64,000 nt of DNA from an uncultured Lacinutrix sp. Lineage in GTDB: Bacteria > Bacteroidota > Bacteroidia > Flavobacteriales > Flavobacteriaceae. The position numbers and the translations under genes are program-made. Under the pieces are notes generated by a model. That model was not told the DNA's origin and searched no databases. It saw nothing but the letters and a program-made list of their open reading frames with translations. This document shows positions 52,844 through 62,915 of this stretch, one piece after another. Position 1 is the first letter of the stretch. The number at the start of each line of letters is the position of its first letter. The DNA lies in assembly GCF_947500325.1 (NCBI RefSeq), contig NZ_CANMRQ010000017.1, forward strand, positions 1-64,000, given 5' to 3'.

Positions 52844-53440
52844 TTAATCTAATTTTAAATTCATAGTTAGACCAAGACTTCCTGTTCTATCAAATTTATC
52901 AATCTTATAATGCGGCTTGAATGATAGATTATCATCTACATTATATTGCAATAAATGAGCATCTACATTAGCATCTATTATATTTAAAGCATACAAACCA
53001 ACAGTAATTAAAAGTGATAACTCTTTATTTCTTCTAAAGGTCTTTTGTCTTTCTAGTAAGCCATCATCTGTAAGTCTACCTTGAAACTCATCATCTGTAA
53101 AACCTGCTAAACGACGCTTATATGCATTTCTTACACGTTTATAGTTTTTATTATTAGAGGTATAAAAATAGACACCAGCTCCTAGTGCACCATAAACAAT
53201 AGGTATTTTCCAGTACTTTTTATTATAGGCTTGGCCTAAACCAGGTAAAACAGCAGAGTAGAAGGCAGCTCTTGCTGGATCTAATGGATTTATGGGTTCT
53301 CTAAGTGCTGTACTATCTATAACAACATTAAGGTCACCAATTTTTTCGGTTTTAGTACCTGTCTTTGTTTTGTCTTCTTGCGCAAAAGCAGAAAGGCTTA
53401 AGAACAGAGATAAACAAGATATTAGAATTTTATTTAGCAC
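52844..53440 (-). CDS. DUF5683 exported/membrane protein
   Basis: A 198-residue protein with a signal peptide (MLNKILISCLSLFLSLSAFAQ). The mature part has the block PARAAFYSAVLPGLGQAYNKKYWKIPIVY with a following GALGAGVYFY segment, the diagnostic of DUF5683. A second block, ELSLLITVGLYALNIIDANVDAHL, looks membrane-embedded or amphipathic, and the end is beta-like. The function is unknown. The first codons overlap the end of parB by 11 bases, and dapB follows closely. Confidence 0.88.
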   Translation of the reverse strand: MLNKILISCLSLFLSLSAFAQEDKTKTGTKTEKIGDLNVVIDSTALREPINPLDPARAAFYSAVLPGLGQAYNKKYWKIPIVYGALGAGVYFYTSNNKNYKRVRNAYKRRLAGFTDDEFQGRLTDDGLLERQKTFRRNKELSLLITVGLYALNIIDANVDAHLLQYNVDDNLSFKPHYKIDKFDRTGSLGLTMNLKLD

Positions 53441-54338
53441 TTTGCACTAACTTTTTAATACGGTTAAAATCTTCTTCAGAATGGAAAGGAATCATGATTT
53501 TCCCTTTTCCATTACTAGAAACTTTAACGTCTATTTTATGTCCGAAGTATTCTGAAATTTCTTTTATACCTTTTTTAACAAACTTTGGCAGTTCTGCTTC
53601 TGTTGTCTTTTTAGGAATTTCAATTTCATTAGTTGTATTATAGTTTTTTACTAAAGCTTCTGTTTCTCTAACCGACAATTTGTTAGATAGAATTTTTTCA
53701 TAAATATCTAATTGAATGGTTTGATCTTCTATGTTTATGATTGCACGACCATGACCCATAGATAAAAAACCATCTCTCATACCGGTTTGAATGATAGGAT
53801 CTAGCTTTAATAAACGCAAATAATTAGCAATTGTAGAACGCTTTTTACCAACACGTTCACTCATTTGCTCTTGTGTTAGTTGTATTTCATCAATTAAGCG
53901 CTGGTATGATAATGCAATTTCAATAGGATCTAAGTCTTGACGTTGAATATTTTCAACTAAAGCCATTTCTAGGCTTTCTTGATCATTTGCAATACGTATA
54001 TAAGCAGGGATGGTTTCTAAACCAATAAGGGTAGAAGCTCTAAAACGTCTTTCTCCAGATACTAATTGATATTTGTCGAATCCTAATTTTCTTACGGTAA
54101 TTGGTTGTATAACACCCAATTCTTTAATAGATGAAGCTAATTCACGAAGTGTTTCTTCATTAAAATTAGTTCTTGGTTGAAATGGATTCATTTCAATAGC
54201 ACCTAATTCTAATTCTACAATGTTTCCAATAACTTTATCTGCATTTTTATCCTGAACAGATTGTATATCGTTGCTTGGGTCTTTCAATAAAGCAGAAAGA
54301 CCTCTACCTAAAGCCTGTTTCTTTGTTGCCTTCGCCAT
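53430..54338 (-). CDS. parB: Chromosome partitioning protein ParB
   Basis: A 302-residue protein that binds parS, slides as a CTP-dependent clamp and partitions the chromosome with ParA. Visible: an N-terminal ALGRGLSALL ParA-interacting motif, the nuclease-like N domain with NPFQPRTNF and VSGERRFRAS (the CTP-binding GERR region), ALVENIQRQDLDPIE, the helix-turn-helix TQEQMSERVGKKRSTIANYL and a C-terminal dimerisation domain. It starts 3 bases after parA. I found no parS-like palindrome nearby. Confidence 0.95.
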   Translation of the reverse strand: MAKATKKQALGRGLSALLKDPSNDIQSVQDKNADKVIGNIVELELGAIEMNPFQPRTNFNEETLRELASSIKELGVIQPITVRKLGFDKYQLVSGERRFRASTLIGLETIPAYIRIANDQESLEMALVENIQRQDLDPIEIALSYQRLIDEIQLTQEQMSERVGKKRSTIANYLRLLKLDPIIQTGMRDGFLSMGHGRAIINIEDQTIQLDIYEKILSNKLSVRETEALVKNYNTTNEIEIPKKTTEAELPKFVKKGIKEISEYFGHKIDVKVSSNGKGKIMIPFHSEEDFNRIKKLVQSAK

Positions 54339-54341
54339 GTT

Positions 54342-55106
54342 TTAGGAGTTTTTATTTATAATTTCTTTTGCCAAACTTAAGTAATTTGTAGCACCTTTAC
54401 TACTAGCATCATAATTTATAATGCTTTCACCATAACTAGGAGCTTCGCTTAGTTTAACGTTACGTTGTATAATGGTTTCAAAAACCATGTCATTAAAGTG
54501 CTTTTGGACTTCTTCTACTACTTGATTAGAAAGGCGTAAACGCGAATCGTACATTGTTAATAAAAGACCTTCTATGTCTAAATCTGCATTATGCACTTTT
54601 TGTACACTTTTAATTGTATTTAGTAATTTACCTAGACCTTCTAATGCAAAATATTCACACTGTATAGGAATAATTACCGAGTCTGCAGCAGTTAAAGCAT
54701 TAAGTGTTAATAAACCTAATGACGGAGCGCAATCAATTAATATATAATCATAATCGTTTTTTATAGAGTCTAATGCTTTTTTTAACATATACTCACGATT
54801 GTCTTTATCTACTAATTCGATCTCAATGGCTACTAAATCTATGTGTGCAGGAATAATACTTAGATTAGGTGTTTCAGTATTTACTATAGCTTCTTTAGCT
54901 GTATTTGCATGTTCTAAAAGTTGGTAGGTTCCAATCTCTACAGCTTCTACATCTAACCCTAAACCAGATGTAGAATTGGCTTGAGGATCTGCGTCAATTA
55001 GTAGTACTTTTTTTTCTAGTACACCTAAAGATGCTGCTAAGTTTACAGATGTTGTTGTTTTTCCAACACCTCCTTTTTGATTGGCTATTGCAATGATTTT
55101 ACCCAT
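54342..55106 (-). CDS. parA: Chromosome partitioning ATPase ParA (Soj)
   Basis: A 254-residue Walker-type ATPase. The start at 55106 gives MGKIIAIANQKGGVGKTTTS, with the deviant Walker A KGGVGKTT at residues 11-18; an in-frame TTG 57 bases upstream adds non-family residues and is rejected. Walker A' is VLLIDADPQ and Walker B is YILIDCAPSLG. It cooperates with ParB, encoded 3 bases downstream, in segregating replication origins. It heads a seven-gene minus-strand cluster reaching DUF6122. Confidence 0.95.
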   Translation of the reverse strand: MGKIIAIANQKGGVGKTTTSVNLAASLGVLEKKVLLIDADPQANSTSGLGLDVEAVEIGTYQLLEHANTAKEAIVNTETPNLSIIPAHIDLVAIEIELVDKDNREYMLKKALDSIKNDYDYILIDCAPSLGLLTLNALTAADSVIIPIQCEYFALEGLGKLLNTIKSVQKVHNADLDIEGLLLTMYDSRLRLSNQVVEEVQKHFNDMVFETIIQRNVKLSEAPSYGESIINYDASSKGATNYLSLAKEIINKNS

Positions 55107-55212
55107 TAATGATTTGGTTTTATTAGTGAACTTAGTTAAAACAAGTCCAGCGTAAAAATACAATTATTTATGGGTTTAAAAAATGGAAGTTGTTAACAGT
55201 TATAAAAACAGA

Positions 55213-55238
55213 AAAAGCAGCTATCTATAGCTGCTTTT
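55213..55238 (-). terminator. Terminator of the M16 protease gene
   Basis: AAAAGCAGCTAT/ATAGCTGCTTTT with a 2-nt loop, 24 bases past the stop on the minus strand and separating it from parA. Confidence 0.85.
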
Positions 55239-55261
55239 CATGATTTTAAAATAATAAATTA

Positions 55262-58123
55262 TTAAGCTTTTTCAGGATTATGAATACCTAAGATATAACC
55301 GTTAGTTAAATACTTTTTAGCCATTGCTTGTAAATAATCTTTAGTTAAGTTATTGACATCTTCTTCATAAGAAAATATACTATTAGGGTCTTTATCTTGA
55401 TAATCTGCATCTTTAAGTAAACGCATCCAGAAACGATTTTGTTTTAATTTTTCTTTTCTTTCAAGAATTTGCGCCTCTTTAATTTTAGCAAGGTCTTTAT
55501 CTGTTGGTCCATTTTTTATTAATTTGTCTACTTCTGCTAAAGCAGCGGTTTTTAGTTTTTCAACATTTTCAGGTCCACATGGGAAGTTTACATTAAATCT
55601 ATACCAACCATATGGCATTTTACTTATACTACCTCTTGCACCAGCACCGTAAACACCGCCTTCTTCTTCTCTAAGTTTTTCAATTAATTTAATGGTTAAA
55701 ATTTCACCTAGACTTTGAAGTGCATGTGCTTCTTTTGCATTATAAGTTGTTGGTCCATGATATGTAATTCGTACAGCACTTTTAGGATCTTTTCCTTTTT
55801 CTACAATTTTAGTGTGTTGTCCAGTTAAAGGTCTAAAACTTGTTGTTTTATAATTCTCTTTACTATTTTTTGATGGTAAGCTAGCAATATACTTTTCTGC
55901 ATAGGCTTTAAGTTTTGAGTCGTCTATATTTCCTACAAAGTAGAATTTAAAATCACCGGCATCAGCAAAACGTTCTTTATATTTTTTATATGCTAAATTA
56001 TAATCTGCTTTATCAAAAGATTCTGCAGTTGGGAAGCCTGTATATCTAGGGTTTTTGCCATACATAAATTTCCCCATTTCATTAGAAAAGTAGAATTGCG
56101 GACTAGCCATCATATTTCCTATAAACGCTTTTTGTTTGTTTACATAAGAATTATATGCTTTATCATCTTTATTTAATGCTGTAAAATATAAGTGAGTTAA
56201 TTGAAAGAGTTCTTCTAAATCTTTTGGTGTAGTTGAGCCTCTAAAGTTTTCACTATATGTTCCAATACTTGGTCTTACAGAGACTATTTTTCCAGATAAC
56301 ATTTTAGTTAGTTGAGTTTTGTCAAAACCATTTACTCCAGCTTCTGCCAGTCCTCCATTTGCATAGACTACACTTTTATAGTCTGCATCAGAATATAGTG
56401 ACGTACCTCCAAAACTAAAAGCTTCAAACATAATTTCATCATTTTTGAAATCTGTCTTTTTATAGGTAATAGTAGCACCATTGCTTAATGTTAAAGTCGT
56501 GGTTCCTAGTTTATCATCTTTAACAGTATTTGTAATACTTCCTTTTGCTGGTAATTTTGTTATTAAAGAACTAGCGACTGCTTCATCTTCGTAAGGTTTT
56601 ATATCTGCAGTTTTTAAACCATCTAATAAAGCATTAACTTCTGCTTTTGTTACTTTAGTTAAACCTTCTTTTTCTGGACCAGTAATTACTACAACTCTAT
56701 TGTCGTCTCTTAAATAGTTTTTTATTAAACCATTAACTTCTTCAAGCTTAATGTTTGGTAATTCTTTTTTATACATATTGAATTCCCAAGTAATTCCTGG
56801 CATTACTTCTCCTTCTAGAAAATTCCTAACGTATTCGCCAATAATTCTATTAGATTCCATTTTATCCTTGTCTTTATAAGACTTTTCCATTCTAGCTAAA
56901 ATGTTCTTTTTTGCACGTTCGAACTCACCTTGTTGAAAACCAAAACGTTTAACACGTTCGTTTTCTTCTAGTAAGGCTTTTAAGGCTTTTAAATGGTCTT
57001 TTTCGCTATTCATAGCAAATGATTGGTAAGCATTTTTTGTTCTAGCCCACGTACCTCCATAAAAACTAGACCCAAATACAAATGGTGGATTTTCGCTATT
57101 TCGTAATTCACTAAGTCTATTGTTAATCATTTGAGAAAATAATCCTTTTACTATAGACTTTCTATAGTCTTCAATAGTTTCTTCAACTTTTGAATTATCC
57201 GTGTCTTTAAACATAATTTGAACTTGAGAGAAGCTTGCTTCTTTATCAGATTCAATAGCTATAAATGTTTCATCATGATTTGGAACATAAAACACTTCTC
57301 TCTTTCTTGGGTTTTTTGCAGGAGCTATGCGGCCAAAGTGAGTTTTTATTTTTTCTTCTAAAATGGCAACATCTACATCTCCAACAGCCATTACCGACAT
57401 TAAATCTGGTCTATACCAATCTTTATAAAAACGTCTAAGGCTTTCATAACTAAATGTTTCTAGATTTTCTTTTGTACCTATAGGTAATCTTTTTGCATAT
57501 TGAGATCCATACATTAATTTTGGTAAATACTTCTGCATCATACGCTCATTAGCACCTTTACCTAATCTAAGTTCTTCTAATACAACACCACGTTCATTAT
57601 CTATTTCTTCTTCAGTTAGCAAGGCATTGTGTGCCCAGTCTTCTAGAATTTGAAATCCTTTTTCTAGTTTTTCAGGATCTTCACTTGGAATAGGCAGGAT
57701 ATATACAGTTTCATCGAAGCTTGTATAAGCATTTAAGTGTGCTCCAAACTTAACACCTATACTTTGAAGATAATCTACAAGTTCATTTTTCTTAAAGTTT
57801 TTTGTGCCATTAAAGTTCATATGCTCCATAAAGTGAGCTAAACCTAATTGATCTTCGTCTTCTAAAATAGAACCAGCATTTATTACTAATCTTAATTCTA
57901 CCTTGTTTTCTGGTTTACCATTATTTTTTATGTAGTATTTAAGGCCGTTACTTAATGTTCCTGTTTTTACTTCAGGATTAAAAGGAACTTTAGGAGAGTT
58001 TTTAGCTGTAGAAGCTGATGTTTTCTGCGTTTTACTTAAGACTTTTGTTTGTCCATAAGAAAATGCAATAGATGAAGATATTAATGCTGTAAGCATTAAC
58101 CTCTTAATTGTTTTGAAATTCAT
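55262..58123 (-). CDS. Exported M16 (pitrilysin/insulinase) family metalloprotease
   Basis: A 953-residue protein with a signal peptide (about residues 1-24, ending FSYGQ) and the tandem-domain M16 layout. The inverted zinc motif HxxEH is HFMEH at residues 97-101 (LAHFMEHMNFNGTKNF), with the downstream Glu in RGVVLEELRLG. The second M16 half (about 520-940) lacks the zinc motif, as expected, and contains the R/Y-type substrate-binding region EEEGGVYGAGARGS. It should degrade peptides in the periplasm. It is a single gene with its own terminator. The 241-bp region upstream is A/T-rich and shows no clear promoter box. Confidence 0.93.
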   Translation of the reverse strand: MNFKTIKRLMLTALISSSIAFSYGQTKVLSKTQKTSASTAKNSPKVPFNPEVKTGTLSNGLKYYIKNNGKPENKVELRLVINAGSILEDEDQLGLAHFMEHMNFNGTKNFKKNELVDYLQSIGVKFGAHLNAYTSFDETVYILPIPSEDPEKLEKGFQILEDWAHNALLTEEEIDNERGVVLEELRLGKGANERMMQKYLPKLMYGSQYAKRLPIGTKENLETFSYESLRRFYKDWYRPDLMSVMAVGDVDVAILEEKIKTHFGRIAPAKNPRKREVFYVPNHDETFIAIESDKEASFSQVQIMFKDTDNSKVEETIEDYRKSIVKGLFSQMINNRLSELRNSENPPFVFGSSFYGGTWARTKNAYQSFAMNSEKDHLKALKALLEENERVKRFGFQQGEFERAKKNILARMEKSYKDKDKMESNRIIGEYVRNFLEGEVMPGITWEFNMYKKELPNIKLEEVNGLIKNYLRDDNRVVVITGPEKEGLTKVTKAEVNALLDGLKTADIKPYEDEAVASSLITKLPAKGSITNTVKDDKLGTTTLTLSNGATITYKKTDFKNDEIMFEAFSFGGTSLYSDADYKSVVYANGGLAEAGVNGFDKTQLTKMLSGKIVSVRPSIGTYSENFRGSTTPKDLEELFQLTHLYFTALNKDDKAYNSYVNKQKAFIGNMMASPQFYFSNEMGKFMYGKNPRYTGFPTAESFDKADYNLAYKKYKERFADAGDFKFYFVGNIDDSKLKAYAEKYIASLPSKNSKENYKTTSFRPLTGQHTKIVEKGKDPKSAVRITYHGPTTYNAKEAHALQSLGEILTIKLIEKLREEEGGVYGAGARGSISKMPYGWYRFNVNFPCGPENVEKLKTAALAEVDKLIKNGPTDKDLAKIKEAQILERKEKLKQNRFWMRLLKDADYQDKDPNSIFSYEEDVNNLTKDYLQAMAKKYLTNGYILGIHNPEKA

Positions 58124-58364
58124 AATGATGATAGTTTTTTGATTAATTTATTTGTTAATATAGTAGTATTAAAAATAGCGTTTCTGTTACAGAACGATTT
58201 ATTATTTAAAAAATTTTAACATTTAAACACTTTTTTAAATATACTTATATTAAAAGCTAAAGAATAACTCTTGCTTTATATATGAGTGCAGTAATTAAAG
58301 TTTTGTTACCCTAATTTTTTTAAAAAAAAATATAACTATTAGATTAAATATTTAAAAGAGTGAT

Positions 58365-58757
58365 TTATATCTTATTTATGGACTTGAAAATTATTTTTTG
58401 AGTGGCTTCATTTCTTGAAGCAATAAGCTTTTCTTTCTCTAAAGTATAAATTGTCCACTTGTTTTCGCCTCTTCTGTCTTTTGTGTAAATCACATTTTCT
58501 TTTAATTCCCAATGGCCTTCTAAATCGAAAACGAAACCAAAGGTAAATGTTGAATCATTTCTAAATTCTATATATGTACCTTCTAACATAGATTTTATTT
58601 CGTCCAATTCTTCTGCTGTCTTTTTTGAATTGATAAGATCGACCATTTCCCATTTTTTAGATAGGTTGTCTATGTTTATTTCTACATTTTTCTCAACTTG
58701 AGAATATATTGATGAAGAAATGAAAATGATAATTAGTAGTAAATTGAATTTAGTCAT
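58365..58757 (-). CDS. Small exported lipocalin-like protein
   Basis: A 130-residue protein with a signal peptide (MTKFNLLLIIIFISSSIYSQ). It has LSKKWEMVDLINSKKT after a short spacer and then FRNDSTFTFGFVFDLEGHWELKENVIYTK-like strands (seen as DSTFTFGFV and GHWELKENV), the pattern of lipocalin-like proteins that bear a KW or GxW entry and an xGxW hairpin. No cysteine is available for lipid attachment. The function is unknown. It follows another small exported protein after 16 bases. Confidence 0.68.
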   Translation of the reverse strand: MTKFNLLLIIIFISSSIYSQVEKNVEINIDNLSKKWEMVDLINSKKTAEELDEIKSMLEGTYIEFRNDSTFTFGFVFDLEGHWELKENVIYTKDRRGENKWTIYTLEKEKLIASRNEATQKIIFKSINKI

Positions 58758-58773
58758 CTTTTAGTTATAGTTT

Positions 58774-59418
58774 TTAATTTGAAGCTGTAGAAAAAATTTC
58801 TTTTTTATTTTTAATAGTGTCTATAACTTTTACAATGTTATACTCTCCTTTTCTAATATAGTAGTTTCCATTATGATCTATAATAACATAACTTCCACAA
58901 GGATAAGATATAGGGAAAAACGTGTTTTCAATTATCTTGGTTTTATCATGTAACCAATTTATATGTTTGCCATATTTTTTTGCTTCACCAATTTCTCTAT
59001 AGATGAAAAAGCTAGTTACGTTATCTAGTTTTTTTATTTTTCTTGTGAAATATTTATATTTAGCTCTAAGGCGAGTAGTACTTGGTCCTGAATTGCATCT
59101 ATCTAAACCATGATAATAATTTATTACTAAAGTACTTTGATTATTAATTTTTCGATTAGAGATAACGGATAAATCGTTTCTAATAGAATCTAATCTACTT
59201 TTTGAAAGTATTCCTTTTTTTATTCTTTGGACTTTAATATTAGCTATTAATGAGTCTAAATCGTAACGCAAATTATAATATTTGTGTGGATCTGTTTTTT
59301 TATCAAATTCAGGTTTGGTGATTTTAATTAAATTGTCATTTAAATATATTTCATTTTTTTGGCCAAAAGAAAATAAACAAATTAATAAGGAGAATAAAAT
59401 TAATAATAGTCTTTTCAC
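58774..59418 (-). CDS. Exported protein of unknown function
   Basis: A 214-residue protein with a signal peptide (MKRLLLILFSLLICLFSFGQ). The mature part is basic and contains INYYHGLDRCNSG, RAKYKYFTRKIKKLDN and ISYPCGSYVIIDHNGNYYI; two cysteines may pair. I do not recognise a family. It lies 19 bases downstream of the methylmalonyl-CoA mutase large-subunit gene on the same strand and may be cotranscribed with it, although no metabolic link is evident. Confidence 0.6.
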   Translation of the reverse strand: MKRLLLILFSLLICLFSFGQKNEIYLNDNLIKITKPEFDKKTDPHKYYNLRYDLDSLIANIKVQRIKKGILSKSRLDSIRNDLSVISNRKINNQSTLVINYYHGLDRCNSGPSTTRLRAKYKYFTRKIKKLDNVTSFFIYREIGEAKKYGKHINWLHDKTKIIENTFFPISYPCGSYVIIDHNGNYYIRKGEYNIVKVIDTIKNKKEIFSTASN

Positions 59419-59437
59419 TTGGTACTTAATTACTTAC

Positions 59438-61561
59438 TTAATCAATCAAAATTTCCAATAGGGTAATAGCAGCTTCACTAATTTTGGTGCCAGGACCAAA
59501 AACTGCTACTGCTCCAGCATCAAATAAATATTGGTAATCTTGTTTTGGTATAACACCACCAACAATAACCATAATATCTTCGCGGCCATAATTTTTTAAC
59601 TCTTCAATAACTTGTGGCACTAATGTTTTATGGCCTGCAGCTAAAGAAGATACGCCCAAAACATGTACGTCGTTTTCAACAGCTTGTTTAGCTGCCTCTT
59701 GAGGCGTTTGAAATAAAGGACCAATATCTACATCAAAACCAACATCTGCATAACCTGTAGCTACTACCTTAGCACCTCGATCATGACCATCCTGTCCCAT
59801 TTTAGCAATCATAATACGTGGTCTACGGCCATCTTGTTCAGCAAATTCATCTGCTAATTGCTTTGCTTTTTCAAAGTTAGAGTCATTTTTTATTTCTTTA
59901 CTATACACACCAGAAAATGATTTTATTTGCGCTTTATAACGTCCAAAAACGACTTCTAAAGCATCACTAATTTCTCCTAAAGTAGCTCTTTCTCGCGCTG
60001 CTTCTACTGCTAAAGCTAGTAAATTTTCGCTACCAGATTGAGCACCTTCTGTTAAATTATTAAGTGTTTGTTTTACTTTTTTTGCATTGCGACTAGCTTT
60101 TATTTGGTCTAAGCGCTCAATTTGTTGACGTCTTACAGTTTGATTGTCTACTTCTAATATATGTAATGGATCTTCTTCGTCTAAAACGTATTTATTAACC
60201 CCAACAATAATGTCTTGACCAGAGTCTATACGTGCTTGTTTTCTAGCAGCTGCTTCTTCTATTCTAAGTTTTGGAATACCAGCTTCTATAGCTTTTGTCA
60301 TGCCGCCAAGTTCTTCAACCTCTTCTATTAAAGTCCAAGCTTTTTGAGCAATATCATGAGTTAGTTTTTCAACATAATAACTTCCAGCCCAAGGATCTAC
60401 TGTTTTAGTGATATTAGTTTCTTCTTGTAAGAATATTTGAGTGTTACGTGCTATTCTTGCCGAAAAATCTGTAGGTAATGCTATGGCTTCATCTAATGCA
60501 TTTGTATGTAAACTTTGTGTGCCACCAAATGCAGCAGCAGCAGCTTCAATAGTTGTTCTTGCTACATTATTAAAAGGATCTTGCTCTGTTAAACTCCAAC
60601 CACTTGTTTGACAATGTGTTCTAAGTGCTAGTGATTTTGCATTTTTTGGGTTGAATTGTTTTACCAATTTTGCCCACAGCATTCTTGCAGCTCTCATTTT
60701 AGCAATTTCCATAAAATGATTCATGCCTATAGCCCAGAAAAAAGAGAGGCGAGGAGCAAAAGTGTCAATGTCCATGCCAGCCGCTAATCCTTTTTTTATA
60801 TATTCTAAACCATCGGCAAGTGTATAGGCTAGCTCTATATCGCAAGTTGCTCCAGCTTCTTGCATATGATAACCAGAAATACTAATACTGTTAAATTTTG
60901 GCATATTTTTACTGGTGTATTCGAAAATATCGGAAATGATTTTCATAGAAGGTGTTGGAGGATAGATATAAGTGTTTCTAACCATAAACTCTTTTAAAAT
61001 ATCATTTTGTATTGTGCCCGCTAAATCTTTTGGAGCTACACCTTGCTCTTCAGCTGCAACAATATAGAATGCAAGAATTGGCAAAACAGCACCATTCATT
61101 GTCATAGAAACAGACATTTTATCTAACGGGATTTCGCTAAATAATACTTTCATATCCTCAACACTATCTATAGCAACTCCAGCTTTTCCAACATCACCAA
61201 CAACACGCTGGTGATCACTATCATAACCACGATGTGTTGCTAAATCGAAAGCAACAGATAGTCCTTTTTGTCCAGCAGCTAAATTTCTGCGATAGAATGC
61301 ATTACTTTCTTCAGCCGTAGAAAAACCAGCATATTGTCTAATAGTCCATGGTCTACGTACATACATTGTTGAATATGGTCCACGGAGATTTGGTGCTAAT
61401 CCAGCAACAAAACCAATATGCTCTACGTCTTGTAAATCTTCTTTGTTGTAAGTTGATTTTACCTCTATATCTTCTGCCGTTGTAAAACTGTTTTTAGCTT
61501 TTAACTTTTGGCTTTTTTCTATTGAGTTGATTTTTATATGTTGAAGGTCTTTTCTACTCAT
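59438..61561 (-). CDS. scpA: Methylmalonyl-CoA mutase, large (catalytic) subunit
   Basis: A 707-residue adenosylcobalamin-dependent enzyme interconverting succinyl-CoA and methylmalonyl-CoA. The N-terminal barrel has [30 protein letters not shown]-type residues (for example [19 protein letters not shown]) and [19 protein letters not shown]. The C-terminal B12 domain carries the cobalt-binding motif [10 protein letters not shown] (about residue 590), GLF-type [11 protein letters not shown] and VGGVIPKQD. The small-subunit gene lies upstream, separated by two unrelated genes. Its start codon overlaps the stop of the preceding gene by one base. Confidence 0.97.
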   Translation of the reverse strand: MSRKDLQHIKINSIEKSQKLKAKNSFTTAEDIEVKSTYNKEDLQDVEHIGFVAGLAPNLRGPYSTMYVRRPWTIRQYAGFSTAEESNAFYRRNLAAGQKGLSVAFDLATHRGYDSDHQRVVGDVGKAGVAIDSVEDMKVLFSEIPLDKMSVSMTMNGAVLPILAFYIVAAEEQGVAPKDLAGTIQNDILKEFMVRNTYIYPPTPSMKIISDIFEYTSKNMPKFNSISISGYHMQEAGATCDIELAYTLADGLEYIKKGLAAGMDIDTFAPRLSFFWAIGMNHFMEIAKMRAARMLWAKLVKQFNPKNAKSLALRTHCQTSGWSLTEQDPFNNVARTTIEAAAAAFGGTQSLHTNALDEAIALPTDFSARIARNTQIFLQEETNITKTVDPWAGSYYVEKLTHDIAQKAWTLIEEVEELGGMTKAIEAGIPKLRIEEAAARKQARIDSGQDIIVGVNKYVLDEEDPLHILEVDNQTVRRQQIERLDQIKASRNAKKVKQTLNNLTEGAQSGSENLLALAVEAARERATLGEISDALEVVFGRYKAQIKSFSGVYSKEIKNDSNFEKAKQLADEFAEQDGRRPRIMIAKMGQDGHDRGAKVVATGYADVGFDVDIGPLFQTPQEAAKQAVENDVHVLGVSSLAAGHKTLVPQVIEELKNYGREDIMVIVGGVIPKQDYQYLFDAGAVAVFGPGTKISEAAITLLEILID

Positions 61562-62205
61562 TACATAATTAATTTTGTCAGATAATCATCAACCCCATTT
61601 TCGTAGGGAGAACTTACTTGTATCCAAATTGTTTTCTTATTTGAAGACATAATATACGTAGAGTTGTAGCTAAAATCTTTTGTTTTATTGTTTTCAATTT
61701 TAAAAACGGCTTTAAATACTTGAGGTCCATTTTTATCACTATACTTAGCTGTTACTTTACTAGAAATAATATCTGGATTTGTATTATTGTTCTCATAATT
61801 TTTTCTAATTACACCTAATAAATATTGAGCGTCTCTTCTATAAATTGGGTTGTAGGGCATTGTATTTAAAGTAAATGTAGAATGTGTGTCTTCATCAAAA
61901 AAGATGTAGAAGTTGCCGTCTAATTTACGAAGGTTATTAAGGCGTTTTTTTTCAACGTTATAAACTTCTTTAGAGGTTAGTGAATCAACAATTTTTTTAT
62001 ATTCTCTTAAAGAATGTTTTTTAAAAACACTAGGTAAATATAATTTTATACCATCCTCATTTAAATTGTGATAGCTACCTTCTACTTCTTCGATATTAGA
62101 GGCTTCAATCCAACTTTTTATTTCTTTTACACCTTGTATACAAGATTGTACACTTGTAAAAAAAACAAGTGCTATTATATATTTAAAAGGTGTTGAGAAT
62201 TTCAT
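61561..62205 (-). CDS. Putative exported or lipid-anchored protein within the mutase operon
   Basis: A 214-residue protein with a hydrophobic N-terminus ([25 protein letters not shown]) ending in a lipobox-like QSC, so probably a lipoprotein. The rest is mixed alpha/beta with [16 protein letters not shown] and [15 protein letters not shown] recognise no family. It overlaps the genes on both sides by one base (stop/start at 61561 and 62205), so its translation is coupled to the mutase genes. Why an envelope protein is embedded between enzyme subunits is unexplained. Confidence 0.62.
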   Translation of the reverse strand: MKFSTPFKYIIALVFFTSVQSCIQGVKEIKSWIEASNIEEVEGSYHNLNEDGIKLYLPSVFKKHSLREYKKIVDSLTSKEVYNVEKKRLNNLRKLDGNFYIFFDEDTHSTFTLNTMPYNPIYRRDAQYLLGVIRKNYENNNTNPDIISSKVTAKYSDKNGPQVFKAVFKIENNKTKDFSYNSTYIMSSNKKTIWIQVSSPYENGVDDYLTKLIM

Positions 62206-62900
62206 TAATTGTGATTATGTCCAGCGTGAGGATCTTTTTCTTCTATTATTTCTGGACGTATCTCTTGTTTTTGAGGTGTTTTATTAAAATCTACTTTATT
62301 ATTATTTACTACTTGAGTTTTTAAGTTTTCAGCTTTTAAGTTTGATACAAGCGGGTAATAATATTCAAATGCTAAAAAAGATATTAAGCTACCATCTGTA
62401 GGTATAGATCTAGAATAACCTTGTAATGACGGTAATACAACATTTTTACGCATACTGTTAGTTGCTAATAAAGAATTAAAAGTTTCTTTCAATTGTTGTG
62501 TTTTTATATTATTTGCAATACAGTCTACTAATGGGTGGGCATAGTTTAAAGTTGTTTCTTTTGTAGATGTATTCCATAGCTTGGCTTCTTTTTTAAGTGC
62601 TAATGCTATACTTAAACTATGCTTACTTGCAATTTCTTCTATTTTCAAGCCGTTTCTTAATGTATTATTTATGAATCCATTATAAGCTTTGATCCTATTT
62701 TTACCGTCTTTGTCGTAAAAAGCAATGATGTCATTTTCAAAAGAATGAACGGCTTCATTATAAAGTTTTCCATTTTCTAACTCACAATTTAAAGTTTTAG
62801 AGTTATTTTCAAATTTGTAGTTTATAGAAGGTTCCGTTTTACAGCTGTAAGAAGTAATTAGTAATACAATAACTAAAAGTTTAAAAATTGGTGTTTTCAT
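62205..62900 (-). CDS. Lipoprotein with histidine-rich tail, within the mutase operon
   Basis: A 231-residue predicted lipoprotein (MKTPIFKLLVIVLLITSYSCKTE, lipobox Cys20). The first part (LYNEAVHSFENDIIAFYDKDG, NGFINNTLRNGLKIEEIASKH) is helical, then LPSLQGYSRSIPTDGSLISF leads to a low-complexity linker. The C-terminus DPHAGHNHN has three histidines in seven residues and could bind a metal ion. It lies 15 bases after the small-subunit gene and overlaps the following gene by one base. The function is unknown. Confidence 0.65.
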   Translation of the reverse strand: MKTPIFKLLVIVLLITSYSCKTEPSINYKFENNSKTLNCELENGKLYNEAVHSFENDIIAFYDKDGKNRIKAYNGFINNTLRNGLKIEEIASKHSLSIALALKKEAKLWNTSTKETTLNYAHPLVDCIANNIKTQQLKETFNSLLATNSMRKNVVLPSLQGYSRSIPTDGSLISFLAFEYYYPLVSNLKAENLKTQVVNNNKVDFNKTPQKQEIRPEIIEEKDPHAGHNHN

Positions 62901-62915
62901 TGTCTTAAAATTAAT

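Noticed and set aside
55107-55163. A TTG start 57 bases upstream for ParA.
   Set aside because: The added residues are absent from the ParA family, and the ATG at 55106 places the Walker A motif at the standard position.
53430-55262. A parS site near parA/parB.
   Set aside because: I saw no palindrome close to the usual TGTTTCACGTGAAACA in this region.
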